Assembly (NCBI RefSeq): GCF_001758465.1
Contig: NZ_MJIC01000019.1
Coordinates: 1 to 58,264, forward strand
Source: Marisediminitalea lipolytica
GTDB lineage: Bacteria; Pseudomonadota; Gammaproteobacteria; Enterobacterales; Alteromonadaceae
Length of the DNA: 58,264 nt
Direction of reading: 5' to 3'
Shown: positions 42,098-50,234 of the stretch, one piece after another
How the letters are laid out: each line of letters opens with the position of its first letter
Position numbering within the stretch: the stretch's first letter is position 1
Notes under the pieces: model-generated
The model's input: the letters and a program-made list of their open reading frames with translations, nothing else
What the model was told of the DNA's origin: nothing
Database searches by the model: none
Program-made: the position numbers and the translations under genes

Positions 42098-42823
42098 TTA
42101 ACTCCCTTTCGGCAGCGCCAGCACGCGCTGCTCGCAAAGTAAGTAGCACTGGCGAGCCCTTTTGGGCGCCAGTGCGGTTAACACTCCATCTTCGATATTC
42201 AGCCCACCGGTATACTGCCCAAGCGCAGGTAGCAACATCAGGTTCTCAGTCGTCACTAACGCCTTGCCCCGAAAACGCCTTACCGGCGTAGTCAGCAGAG
42301 CCTTAGGGTGATAATGCCCGGCTATTTGTAAAGCATCAGATGTATCCGGAATATGCTGGCATTTTATCTGTTTTCCCCCGCGGGTTATCAGTATCAGGGT
42401 TTCGTCCCGGTGGCCTGGAATAGATGCCGGAATGGCAGGATCATGATTTCCCACCAGCCAGTTCCAGCACGGCACACTGGCAACGATTGTGTTTAATTGT
42501 TGCAAATCTTCGGGCAAAAGACGGCTAAATGCACCGATATCATGAAAACTATCACCCAGACAGAGCACTCGTTCAGGGCTGTAAGTCGTTATCAGTTCAG
42601 CTATGGTCTGCAACGTCGATTTTGAGTCATAACGCGGTATTGGTGAGGCATACTGAGAGAGAAAACTGCCCTTCTCAAAGTGCAGATCGGCGATTAACAG
42701 GCAATCCTGCTCAGGCCAGTAAACCGCCGCCCGATGATCAAGCAGCCACACACTTTCGCCAAAGCGAAAAGGCAGAACTTGTCTGGCGAGGATAAGAGGT
42801 TGCAGTTGAGATTCTGACAGCAT
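42098..42823 (-). CDS. pdeM: Ligase-associated DNA repair endonuclease PdeM
   Basis: Metallophosphoesterase of 241 residues. It has metal-binding motifs LLIADLHFEKGS (DxH), VLCLGDSFHD (GDxxHD), WLVGNHDP (GNHD) and AGHYHPKA (GHxHP). Proteins of this family are encoded with an Lhr-type helicase, an MBL exonuclease and an ATP-dependent ligase in a conserved DNA damage response set, and all four are in this window. It begins 9 bp after the helicase stop, so the two form an operon. Phosphodiesterase or nuclease activity on DNA is inferred from the family. Confidence 0.9.
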   Translation of the reverse strand: MLSESQLQPLILARQVLPFRFGESVWLLDHRAAVYWPEQDCLLIADLHFEKGSFLSQYASPIPRYDSKSTLQTIAELITTYSPERVLCLGDSFHDIGAFSRLLPEDLQQLNTIVASVPCWNWLVGNHDPAIPASIPGHRDETLILITRGGKQIKCQHIPDTSDALQIAGHYHPKALLTTPVRRFRGKALVTTENLMLLPALGQYTGGLNIEDGVLTALAPKRARQCYLLCEQRVLALPKGS

Positions 42824-42832
42824 AAAACTCAG

Positions 42833-45304
42833 TTAGGGTTGAGCCGAAGATAACAATTCACGCACTTCGTCCAGCATAGACTCCGCTTCGGCATAGAGTG
42901 CAGCCTGATCCAGCAGCGCTTGCTCACCAGCACCTTTTACCTGTTCGCTGCGTACATCCAGTACAATAGGAATAGCCATAGGAGACACCTTTGGTAAATC
43001 AATAAAATCAGTTTTACCGACAAATCGAATCAAAGTATCCGCTAATCGACGAAGATCAAGCAACTCTCTTTCTGCATCCTCACGCGCCACCTTTAGTAAT
43101 ATATGATCCGGCTCATATTGCCGCAGGGTATCGTAAATCAGGTCGGTGGAAAAGGTGACCTGCTTCATGGTCTTGCGGGTACTGTGATAGCGTTGTTCGG
43201 TAAGCCCGCTGACTATCGCCACCTGGCGAAACGAGCGTTTAAGCATTGGCGCATTCAGCATCCAGTCTTCCAGTTCGTCGCCCAGTATGTCCGGCTGGAA
43301 CAGGCTGGCGATATGCGACTCATCAAGCGGCTTTAACGCGCAGACCGACAGGCCGTAATCGGTTACGCTAAAACTTAATGGCTTCAGACCGAGCTTTTCC
43401 ATTCGGCGGGTGATCAACATACCCAGAGTCTGATTGGCCTTACGACCCTCAAAAGTATAATAGAGTGAATAATACGCCCGCCGGTATGGAAACTGCTCAA
43501 TCAACACCTTATCCGGTGCCGGTATTTTTGAATACGCCTGTTGCAACGCCAGCCATTCCTGTACCTGTTGCGGTAGTGCCGACCAGTGCCCGGGTTGGTT
43601 AAGCAGCCGCCTGACACCATCCGCCAGGTAGGTAGACAGCGGTAGCTGACCGCCAACGTAACTGGGTATTTTCGGTTCTTTACCTTTATCCGGGCGGGCG
43701 TGCAGCTGCATATCACGGATCCCTTCGAAGCGCAGCATCTCGCCGGCAAATAAAAAGGTGTCACCCGGCGTAAGTTGTTGCGCGAAGTATTCTTCTACCT
43801 CACCAATAATTTTACCCTGATTGCCGCGCCTGATGCGTTTGACCTTAAGCTTGCCCGCCTCCACGATAGTGCCGATGTTTTGCCGGTGGCGTTGCACAAC
43901 CCTCAAGCTGGCGGGTTTATAGCTGCCATCGTCCTGCTCTGTTAAGCGCTGGTAGCGCTCATAAGCTTGCAGCGCGTAGCCGCCATCCACACTGAATTGC
44001 CACAGCTGGTTAAATTCGTCCTCAGATAAGCCCTGATACGGCGCGGCATTAAGAATTTGCTGGTACAGCTCCTGCGGGGTTACTGCCGCCGAACAGGCAC
44101 AATTAATAATAAACTGCGGAATGATGTCCATGGCACCGGATTGTACGCTGGCGCCATCCCGGGCCCCCTGTGCTATAGCATCGATTGCTGCCTGACACTC
44201 CAGTGCTTCAAACCGGTTTGCAGGCACCAACAGCGCCTGACTTGCCTCGTCAAACCGGTGATTAGCACGCCCGATACGCTGCAATAAACGGCTGACGCCT
44301 TTTGGCGCACCTACCTGAATAACCAGGTCTACATCGCCCCAATCAATCCCCAGTTCCAGTGCCGACGTGGTAACAATGGCCCGTAACTTCCCCGAAGCCA
44401 TCATTTCTTCAGTTTTGCGCCGCTGCTCTTTACTTAACGAACCGTGATAAAGCGCGATGGGCAATACCTGGGAATTCTCTGACCACAGCAGTTGAAATAG
44501 CAACTCCGCCTGCGCCCGGGTGTTTACAAACACCAGCGTAGTCCCCGCCTTTGCGATGGTCTGGTAAATGTCAGCAATAGCATATTTCGCCATAAAGCCA
44601 CCAAAGGGCATGCGCTGGGCTGACTGTAAAATTGCAATATTGGGTTTGGCCGTATCGGCGACTTCTAACAAGCCAACCGGCTCGCCGGTTGGCCCCAGCC
44701 AGCTGGCCACCAACGCCGGTTTTGCCACCGTGGCAGACAAACCGACCCGCAGATAGCCTGGAGCCAGTGTTTGCAGTCTCGCTAACGCCAGCGTTGTGAA
44801 ATCACCGCGCTTATTGCCAATCAGGCTGTGAACTTCGTCGATAATGACATATTTAAGCCTGCCAAAGATTTTAGGTGCATCGGCGTAGGAGAGCATCAGC
44901 ATCAGTGATTCGGGCGTAGTAAGCAAAATATGCGGCGGGCGTTTACGCTGGCGCTGGCGCTTGTGCGAGGGGGTATCGCCAGTTCGGGTTTCTACCGTTA
45001 TCGGTAGCGTCATCTCCTCTATCGGGCGCAGCAGGTTACGGTGAATATCCTGGGTTAGCGCTTTTAAGGGCGAAATATACAAGGTATGCAGGTATTCAGC
45101 AGTTTCGTGCTGCATATCTACCAGCGCAGGTAAGAATCCCGACAGGGTTTTACCCGCCCCGGTGGGCGCAATAAGAAGTGTGGCCTGACCATCCCTGGCT
45201 CGCTCCAGCATAGTTTGTTGATAGGGCCGCACAGCCCAGCCCTGAGAAGCAAACCAGGCAGCGAATTCGGCAGGTAACAACGCGCTCAAAAATCCAGAAA
45301 CCAT
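42833..45304 (-). CDS. Ligase-associated DEXH-box DNA helicase (Lhr core type)
   Basis: Superfamily 2 helicase of about 823 residues, the Lhr-core length. Motifs: APTGAGKTLSGFLPAL (motif I), YISPLKALTQDIHRNL (Ia), LTTPESLMLML, VIIDEVHSLIGNKRGD (DEVH box), LSATVAKP (III) and QRIGRANHRFDEASQALLVP (VI). The long C-terminal region holds the Lhr winged-helix and Lhr-specific domains. The frame extends 18 codons upstream (to 45358). The inner ATG is preferred because the homologous region begins there, but neither start has a good ribosome-binding site. It is encoded just upstream of pdeM. Confidence 0.9.
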   Translation of the reverse strand: MVSGFLSALLPAEFAAWFASQGWAVRPYQQTMLERARDGQATLLIAPTGAGKTLSGFLPALVDMQHETAEYLHTLYISPLKALTQDIHRNLLRPIEEMTLPITVETRTGDTPSHKRQRQRKRPPHILLTTPESLMLMLSYADAPKIFGRLKYVIIDEVHSLIGNKRGDFTTLALARLQTLAPGYLRVGLSATVAKPALVASWLGPTGEPVGLLEVADTAKPNIAILQSAQRMPFGGFMAKYAIADIYQTIAKAGTTLVFVNTRAQAELLFQLLWSENSQVLPIALYHGSLSKEQRRKTEEMMASGKLRAIVTTSALELGIDWGDVDLVIQVGAPKGVSRLLQRIGRANHRFDEASQALLVPANRFEALECQAAIDAIAQGARDGASVQSGAMDIIPQFIINCACSAAVTPQELYQQILNAAPYQGLSEDEFNQLWQFSVDGGYALQAYERYQRLTEQDDGSYKPASLRVVQRHRQNIGTIVEAGKLKVKRIRRGNQGKIIGEVEEYFAQQLTPGDTFLFAGEMLRFEGIRDMQLHARPDKGKEPKIPSYVGGQLPLSTYLADGVRRLLNQPGHWSALPQQVQEWLALQQAYSKIPAPDKVLIEQFPYRRAYYSLYYTFEGRKANQTLGMLITRRMEKLGLKPLSFSVTDYGLSVCALKPLDESHIASLFQPDILGDELEDWMLNAPMLKRSFRQVAIVSGLTEQRYHSTRKTMKQVTFSTDLIYDTLRQYEPDHILLKVAREDAERELLDLRRLADTLIRFVGKTDFIDLPKVSPMAIPIVLDVRSEQVKGAGEQALLDQAALYAEAESMLDEVRELLSSAQP

Positions 45305-45425
45305 AACGTAAAGTAAATAGTTAATACGCCGTTTTGCTAAAAGCGGTTTACTGGCCATAGCAGGAAACTCGCGAATGCGGGTATACTATTAACTCTGCTT
45401 ACTACCAACCAGAAATCAGCGTGTC

Positions 45426-45749
45426 ATGAGATTACCATTTACCGGGCTGCCTGCATTAGGCCTTTTGCTGCTGACTGCATGCTCAGAAGCTCAGTTGCCC
45501 ACCATCGGACGAACCCTCGGTGATGTCCCTATGAGCCGGCTAATCAGTTTTGATAGCCAGCAAAAATGCTATCGCTTTTTAAAAAGTGTCGCCTTCGAAG
45601 CCCCCTTCGCCGACGGCATGGCATACCAGCAAAGCACCTGTCTGGCTAAAGACATTAAAGTCGGTCGTAAGACCATGGAAGAGGTATCTCAACTCCATGT
45701 TTCGCTCACCTCAGACGGCGAATATTATATTGTGAAAGGCGGCTACTGA
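45426..45749 (+). CDS. Small predicted lipoprotein
   Basis: Unrecognised protein of 107 residues. The N-terminus MRLPFTGLPALGLLLLTAC is a lipoprotein signal with lipobox LLTAC, so it should be anchored in a membrane facing the periplasm or outside. The mature part carries two cysteines (FDSQQKCYRFLKS and QQSTCLAKD) that could form a disulfide. It lies between the divergent Lhr helicase and the MBL exonuclease gene (57-bp gap), on the exonuclease strand. A role in DNA repair is doubtful given its predicted location, and the link may only be positional. Confidence 0.75.
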   Translation: MRLPFTGLPALGLLLLTACSEAQLPTIGRTLGDVPMSRLISFDSQQKCYRFLKSVAFEAPFADGMAYQQSTCLAKDIKVGRKTMEEVSQLHVSLTSDGEYYIVKGGY

Positions 45750-45806
45750 GCCGTTATGCACAGCCCTGCGTAAAAGAAGCTCTATTGCCACAACACAGGA
45801 GCGCTT

Positions 45807-46829
45807 TTGCAAGCTGATCAATGGTTACAGCCCCGCGAGGAAGGGCTATATTGTGTGCCTGCCGATGCCTACATCGACCCAACCCGGCCGGTGACACTGG
45901 CTCTGATTACCCATGGTCATGCTGATCACGCAATCAGCGGTCACCAGCAGGTAATTACCACAGCGCAAACACTGGCTATTATGCATACCCGCTATGGCAA
46001 TGATATGGCGCAGAGAACCCGGGCGATGGAGTACCAACAAACTTTTTGCCTGGGCAGCGAAGACGACCCGGTCCTTTGCACTTTTTTTCCTGCTGGCCAT
46101 ATTCTTGGCTCGGCACAGATTCTGCTGACGTACCGGCAGACCAGAGTGGTTATTTCCGGCGACTACAAGCGTCAGCCCGACCCAACCTGCCCGCCTTTTC
46201 AGGCCATACCCTGTGACGTATTTATCACCGAGGCAACCTTTGCCTTACCGGTATTCCGGCATCCACCTATCGAACAGGAATGTCAGAAGCTCTTACAGTC
46301 ACTGGCACTGTTTCCTGAGCGTTGTCATTTAGTGGGCGTGTATGCTCTGGGTAAATGTCAGCGCATGATCCTAGGACTGCGGGCGCTTGGCTATGATGAA
46401 CCACTATATTTGCACGGTGCTCAGCGCAAGTTGTGTGATTTATACCAACAACAGGGCATTAAACTGGGCACGCTGACTGACGTAAGCGATGTGGCAGATA
46501 AAACACAGCTAGCCGGTAAAATTGTACTGGCACCGCCTTCTGCGCTGAGCGACCGCTGGTCACGTTCGTTACCACAAGTACGCAAAGCCATGGCTTCGGG
46601 CTGGATGCAAATTCGTGCCCGGGCCCACCAGCGCCAGGTAGAACTGCCGCTGGTAGTCTCAGACCATTGTGACTGGCAGGCGCTGCTCGACACCATCGCC
46701 GAGGTCAATCCGGGCGAAGTCTGGATAACCCATGGCCGCGAAGATGCGCTGCTTCATCAGCTAACCAAACAAGGTGTCAGAGCGAGGGCGCTGTCCCTGA
46801 TAGGCTATGACGAGGATGCAACGGACTAA
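45807..46829 (+). CDS. Ligase-associated MBL-fold DNA exonuclease
   Basis: Metallo-beta-lactamase/beta-CASP-like nuclease of 340 residues. The metal site is THGHADHAISGH near residue 34; further metal-binding segments are FFPAGHILGSAQILL, VISGDYKR and VSDHCDW, and ITHGRED lies near the end. It is distantly related to CPSF/Snm1 nucleases and belongs to the ligase-associated DNA damage response set. The start is TTG with AGGAGC about 5 bases before it. Its stop overlaps the ligase ATG by one base, a sign of translational coupling. Confidence 0.9.
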   Translation: MQADQWLQPREEGLYCVPADAYIDPTRPVTLALITHGHADHAISGHQQVITTAQTLAIMHTRYGNDMAQRTRAMEYQQTFCLGSEDDPVLCTFFPAGHILGSAQILLTYRQTRVVISGDYKRQPDPTCPPFQAIPCDVFITEATFALPVFRHPPIEQECQKLLQSLALFPERCHLVGVYALGKCQRMILGLRALGYDEPLYLHGAQRKLCDLYQQQGIKLGTLTDVSDVADKTQLAGKIVLAPPSALSDRWSRSLPQVRKAMASGWMQIRARAHQRQVELPLVVSDHCDWQALLDTIAEVNPGEVWITHGREDALLHQLTKQGVRARALSLIGYDEDATD

Positions 46830-48403
46830 TGAAAGCGTTTAGCGAACTCCTCCAGCAACTGTATTTTACCAGCAGCAATAATGAAAAAAGCCGACTGCTG
46901 CGTCATTACCTGAAAACAACGCCCGATCCCGATCGCGGCTGGGCCATTGCCGCACTGGCGGGCACATTGAAATTTGAATTTTTTAAACGCAATGCAGTAA
47001 AGACGCTGATGCTGGAACGGGTAGACCCCGAACTTTTTGCCATGAGTTATGACTATGTCGGCGAAATGAGTGAAACCGTCGCGCATCTGTGGCCGGATGC
47101 ATCAGCACCGGTGGAACTACCGTCACTGACCACGCTGATTCATCAGTTTAACCAGGCTAAGCGGGACGAGGTTAAAGTATTACTTAACCACTATCTGTCT
47201 GGCATGACAGCAGAACAACGCTGGTCACTGCTTAAGTTGGGAACCCGGGGCCTTCGGGTTGGCCTTTCGGCGCGCAGCGTCAAGCGCATTCTGGCCGACT
47301 ACGGCAACAAGGAAGTCAGCGAAATTGAAACCCTCTGGCATGCCCTTGAGCCACCTTATACTTCGCTGTTTGACTGGCTGGAAGGTCGCGCTGACAAACC
47401 GGATATAACCGGCGCAGTCACTTTTCATCCGGTTATGCTGTCTCATCCGTTGCCTGAAGATGCTATTTCCCGGCTCTCGGCAGCAGACTGGCAGGTTGAA
47501 TACAAATACGATGGAATTCGTGTGCAGTGGGTGTGCACTGAACAGGGCAAAGCACTTTACAGTCGTACCGGTGACGATATCAGTGACGCCTTTGCAGATG
47601 TGCTGACAGCAACGGATATCCAGGGGGTTATAGATGGCGAATTACTGATCATAAACAACGGTCAAATCGACACATTCAATGCTTTACAGCAGCGCTTAAA
47701 CCGTAAGAAACCCTCAGCAAAACTCATGCGGGAGCGCCCTGCCGGGTTGGTAGTTTATGACATTCTCCACGATGGCAATAAGGACGTGACGGCTTTATCA
47801 CTGCAGGAAAGGCGCAACATACTGCAACAGTGGCTGTCAGCAGCAGACAATCACAAGTTAATTTTGTCGCCGGTACTGCCGGTGCACAACCTCGATGAAC
47901 TGCAACTGGCATACAAAGCCGCCTCGGCTGATCAGGGAGTGGAAGGGCTGATGCTCAAGCGCAAAGACAGCCTCTATCAGCCGGGCCGTCCTGTGGGTCA
48001 GTGGTATAAGTGGAAGCGTGAAGCCCGGCATCTGGATGCGGTTATTATGTATGCCCAGCGCGGTCATGGTAAGCGCTCAAGCTACTATTCAGATTTTACT
48101 TTTGGCGTTTGGCAAGGCGATACACTGCTGCCCATCGGCAAAGCCTACTCGGGCTTTACCGATGAAGAACTAAAAAAGCTGGATAACTGGGTGCGGCGCA
48201 ACGCCACTGGCCGCTTTGGTCCGGTGCGGGAAGTCCAGAAGACACTGGTAGTGGAAGTGGCATTTGATGCTATTCATCCTTCGAGCCGACACAAATCCGG
48301 CGTAGCCCTGCGCTTTCCGCGCATTCACCGGATCCGTTGGGATAAGCCCGCCAGTGAAGCCGACACCCTGGAGAATGCGCGCCGACTCATTATTGAAACC
48401 TAA
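46829..48403 (+). CDS. ATP-dependent DNA ligase
   Basis: Nucleotidyltransferase ligase of 524 residues. It comprises an N-terminal DNA-binding domain, the adenylation motif EYKYDGIRVQW (lysine near residue 223), DGELLI (motif III), EGLMLKRKDSLY (IV) and WYKWKR (V), then an OB-fold domain ending in the RWDKPASEADTLENARRL region. It is the member of the ligase-associated DNA damage response set, separate from the essential NAD-dependent LigA. It starts at the stop codon of the exonuclease gene. Confidence 0.93.
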   Translation: MKAFSELLQQLYFTSSNNEKSRLLRHYLKTTPDPDRGWAIAALAGTLKFEFFKRNAVKTLMLERVDPELFAMSYDYVGEMSETVAHLWPDASAPVELPSLTTLIHQFNQAKRDEVKVLLNHYLSGMTAEQRWSLLKLGTRGLRVGLSARSVKRILADYGNKEVSEIETLWHALEPPYTSLFDWLEGRADKPDITGAVTFHPVMLSHPLPEDAISRLSAADWQVEYKYDGIRVQWVCTEQGKALYSRTGDDISDAFADVLTATDIQGVIDGELLIINNGQIDTFNALQQRLNRKKPSAKLMRERPAGLVVYDILHDGNKDVTALSLQERRNILQQWLSAADNHKLILSPVLPVHNLDELQLAYKAASADQGVEGLMLKRKDSLYQPGRPVGQWYKWKREARHLDAVIMYAQRGHGKRSSYYSDFTFGVWQGDTLLPIGKAYSGFTDEELKKLDNWVRRNATGRFGPVREVQKTLVVEVAFDAIHPSSRHKSGVALRFPRIHRIRWDKPASEADTLENARRLIIET

Positions 48404-48807
48404 ACACATAGCGTGATAGCTGGCACTTTTTCCTATTTTTGCCAGGATGATTTATAGGCATTTAACTCATGGACACCGGTGACTCAATGACACAGCAGGC
48501 AACCAGAGAAAACGGTTTTGAATTCAATATGGGTAAAGGATCGTATCAGCTAACCCTTTCTGACTCTTCACGGAGCACAGTAAGACGGTTTTTGATTAGT
48601 CAGAGGATGTGAATAAAGGAAATCAAAGGCAGCATCAGACGTCTTGGGAAAAGCCTGTACCATGACACGAGCGAATCGACGGAACAGACTTCCTTAAAGA
48701 AACCTGCAGTCAGATTAACTGAAGATTAATCACCCACCAGCTAACTAAGAGTTGCACTGATGGGCAGGTATTTTAATGGATTACAGTTTATGAATAACCA
48801 GATGCTC
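48404..48807. other. Non-coding gap with one doubtful short ORF
   Basis: About 400 bp between the ligase and PEP-CTERM genes, which converge on it. A 47-codon frame at 48469-48612 (starting MDTGDSMTQQATREN, ending RRFLISQRM) has no clear ribosome-binding site and no recognised family. It may be a remnant. A clear terminator was not found. Confidence 0.4.
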
Positions 48808-49506
48808 TTATGCTTGTCTTTTTTTGCGCTTTGCACTTACCAGTAACCCCAGACCGAAAAGGCTGAGTACGCCCGGTGCAGGAACCGGTGTTTGTGGCTC
48901 TGTTGAAGCTACATTAAGCGTCAGGGACGCATTATCAACATAAGCCCCTGAGTTTTTGGTTAAGGAATGCAACCCAAAAGCCACAAAGCGGGTATTTACA
49001 TCCAGGGAAATTGACGTATAGGAGACCTGCTCCCAGGTAGACTCATCAGCATCTGTGGCGTTGCCAAAGTTATCGAATAATTTTGTTGTATAACCACTCA
49101 AACTACCGGAGAAAGCAGGTAAACTCCAAAAGGACAGTCCAAGTCCACTTACCATGCCAGCAGAATTAAAATAAGCAGAATAATCGATAGTTGCAGTACC
49201 TGCGTCAATCTCTGTAGCCCATGCAGAAACATCTATAATCTGGTAAGTGTCATGGTTACCGCCAATCAGGTTATTGCCTAAAAATTTGTACATCCCGGAG
49301 CCAGATAGTGGATTCACACCAGACTCGGCACTAACAATAGAAAAACCATCGCCACTCCACTGCCCGATACTTACTAATGGTATCGGCCATTCAGTATTTT
49401 TCGTGGTTGTAGCCTCAAAACCACCATCGCTTAGAATTTCTATTGGTGTTGCGACTGCAAAAAAAGAGACAAAATATAGTACGGAAAGCAATATGACTTT
49501 TTGCAT
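48808..49506 (-). CDS. PEP-CTERM sorting-domain protein
   Basis: Secreted protein of 232 residues with an N-terminal signal peptide (MQKVILLSVLYFVSFFAVA) and a C-terminal exosortase sorting signal. The signal has a VPAPG motif in place of VPEP, a hydrophobic segment (VLSLFGLGLLVSA) and a basic tail (KRKKRQA). The body begins EILSDGGFEATTTKNTEWP and is rich in Ser, Gly and Asn, like a carbohydrate-binding jelly-roll domain. It should be processed by an exosortase and exported in connection with exopolysaccharide. No exosortase or EPS genes are in this window, so its partner genes are elsewhere. Confidence 0.88.
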   Translation of the reverse strand: MQKVILLSVLYFVSFFAVATPIEILSDGGFEATTTKNTEWPIPLVSIGQWSGDGFSIVSAESGVNPLSGSGMYKFLGNNLIGGNHDTYQIIDVSAWATEIDAGTATIDYSAYFNSAGMVSGLGLSFWSLPAFSGSLSGYTTKLFDNFGNATDADESTWEQVSYTSISLDVNTRFVAFGLHSLTKNSGAYVDNASLTLNVASTEPQTPVPAPGVLSLFGLGLLVSAKRKKRQA

Positions 49507-49556
49507 GATTAATACATCCTCATTGTTTTATTTTCAACCTATGCATTTGCCATTAA

Positions 49557-49572
49557 TACATTTTTCGCGCCA
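49557..49572 (-). promoter_or_regulatory. Weak sigma-54-like promoter for the PEP-CTERM gene
   Basis: On the minus strand TGGCGCG-AAAA-ATGTA resembles the -24/-12 sigma-54 consensus TGGCACG-N4-TTGCA with correct spacing. The -12 C is replaced by T. It lies 51 bp before the start codon. Some PEP-CTERM genes in other bacteria are known to be sigma-54 dependent through PrsR. This site is only suggestive. Confidence 0.25.
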
Positions 49573-49764
49573 ACTTTAAAATTAACTTTTATTCAAGCAT
49601 TTGTAACCGTATAAAAAAACAAACCTCATAGACTGTAAAGAAAATCGACACGCTACCTTAAGAAAAAATTAACAACTAATTTGTATAAATCGGACAGTCA
49701 TTTTTTCCTTTTTTAATCAGTTTGCGATGACAGTAAATAGTAAGTATCAGTCCGACAAGCCCAC

Positions 49765-50024
49765 CTACCGCTTAGCAAACTGCCATGGTAGCAGTAACTC
49801 GACGACTTCAAAGCTACCTGTCAATAGGGCCTTGATGAACGGCTACGTACCAGAAAAGGTATTGCAATGTCACGCTCGATGAGATTAGCTCTTTCTGGAT
49901 ATTCGGCAATTCTGTGGCTGATGACGTCAACTAAACGCTTAATATTCACATGACCAGGGGCTTTGACACGTTCGAATTTAGACACACCTCGCTCTTGCGC
50001 AATAACGTCCTCAAGGAAGAGCAT
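49765..50024 (-). pseudogene. Possible frameshifted remnant of an unrecognised gene
   Basis: A 67-codon frame (49821-50024) starts with ATG after an AGGG ribosome-binding site: MLFLEDVIAQERGVSKFERVK, then NIKRLVDVISHRIAEYPERANL. It ends RSRSSRPY. One frame over, the sequence continues readably as FIKALLTGSFEVVELLLPWQFAKR and stops at 49765. The LLPWQF tail recalls ends of some transposases, but the rest matches nothing I recognise. A single frameshift in a decayed mobile-element gene would explain both parts. It may equally be a small intact gene. Confidence 0.35.
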
Positions 50025-50213
50025 TTTTTACCCTGCTAATTAAACTGCTCCGATTATGGTTGTTTTTAGTCCACCAAAGCGGGGAGCGGTTATTGAGGGA
50101 AATAATAACTTTAAGGCACTTGTTTATCTCCCGCCTATCGTAGGTTGAAAACCAGTCGGATACATGCAATAAAGCCTGTCTGATATCTACTGCGTTTTGG
50201 TCTGGAGCACATC
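50025..50213. other. Upstream region of the octahaem gene
   Basis: Together with the AT-rich stretch 49573-49764 this makes up the rest of a 728-bp gap. No RNA gene, terminator or strong promoter was recognised. Confidence 0.3.
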
Positions 50214-50234
50214 ATAAAATCCTTTTTTAACGGG

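Noticed and set aside
48469..48612. 47-codon frame MDTGDSMTQQATREN.. as a gene.
   Set aside because: No ribosome-binding site or homology could be recognised, so it was kept only as a note in the intergenic entry.
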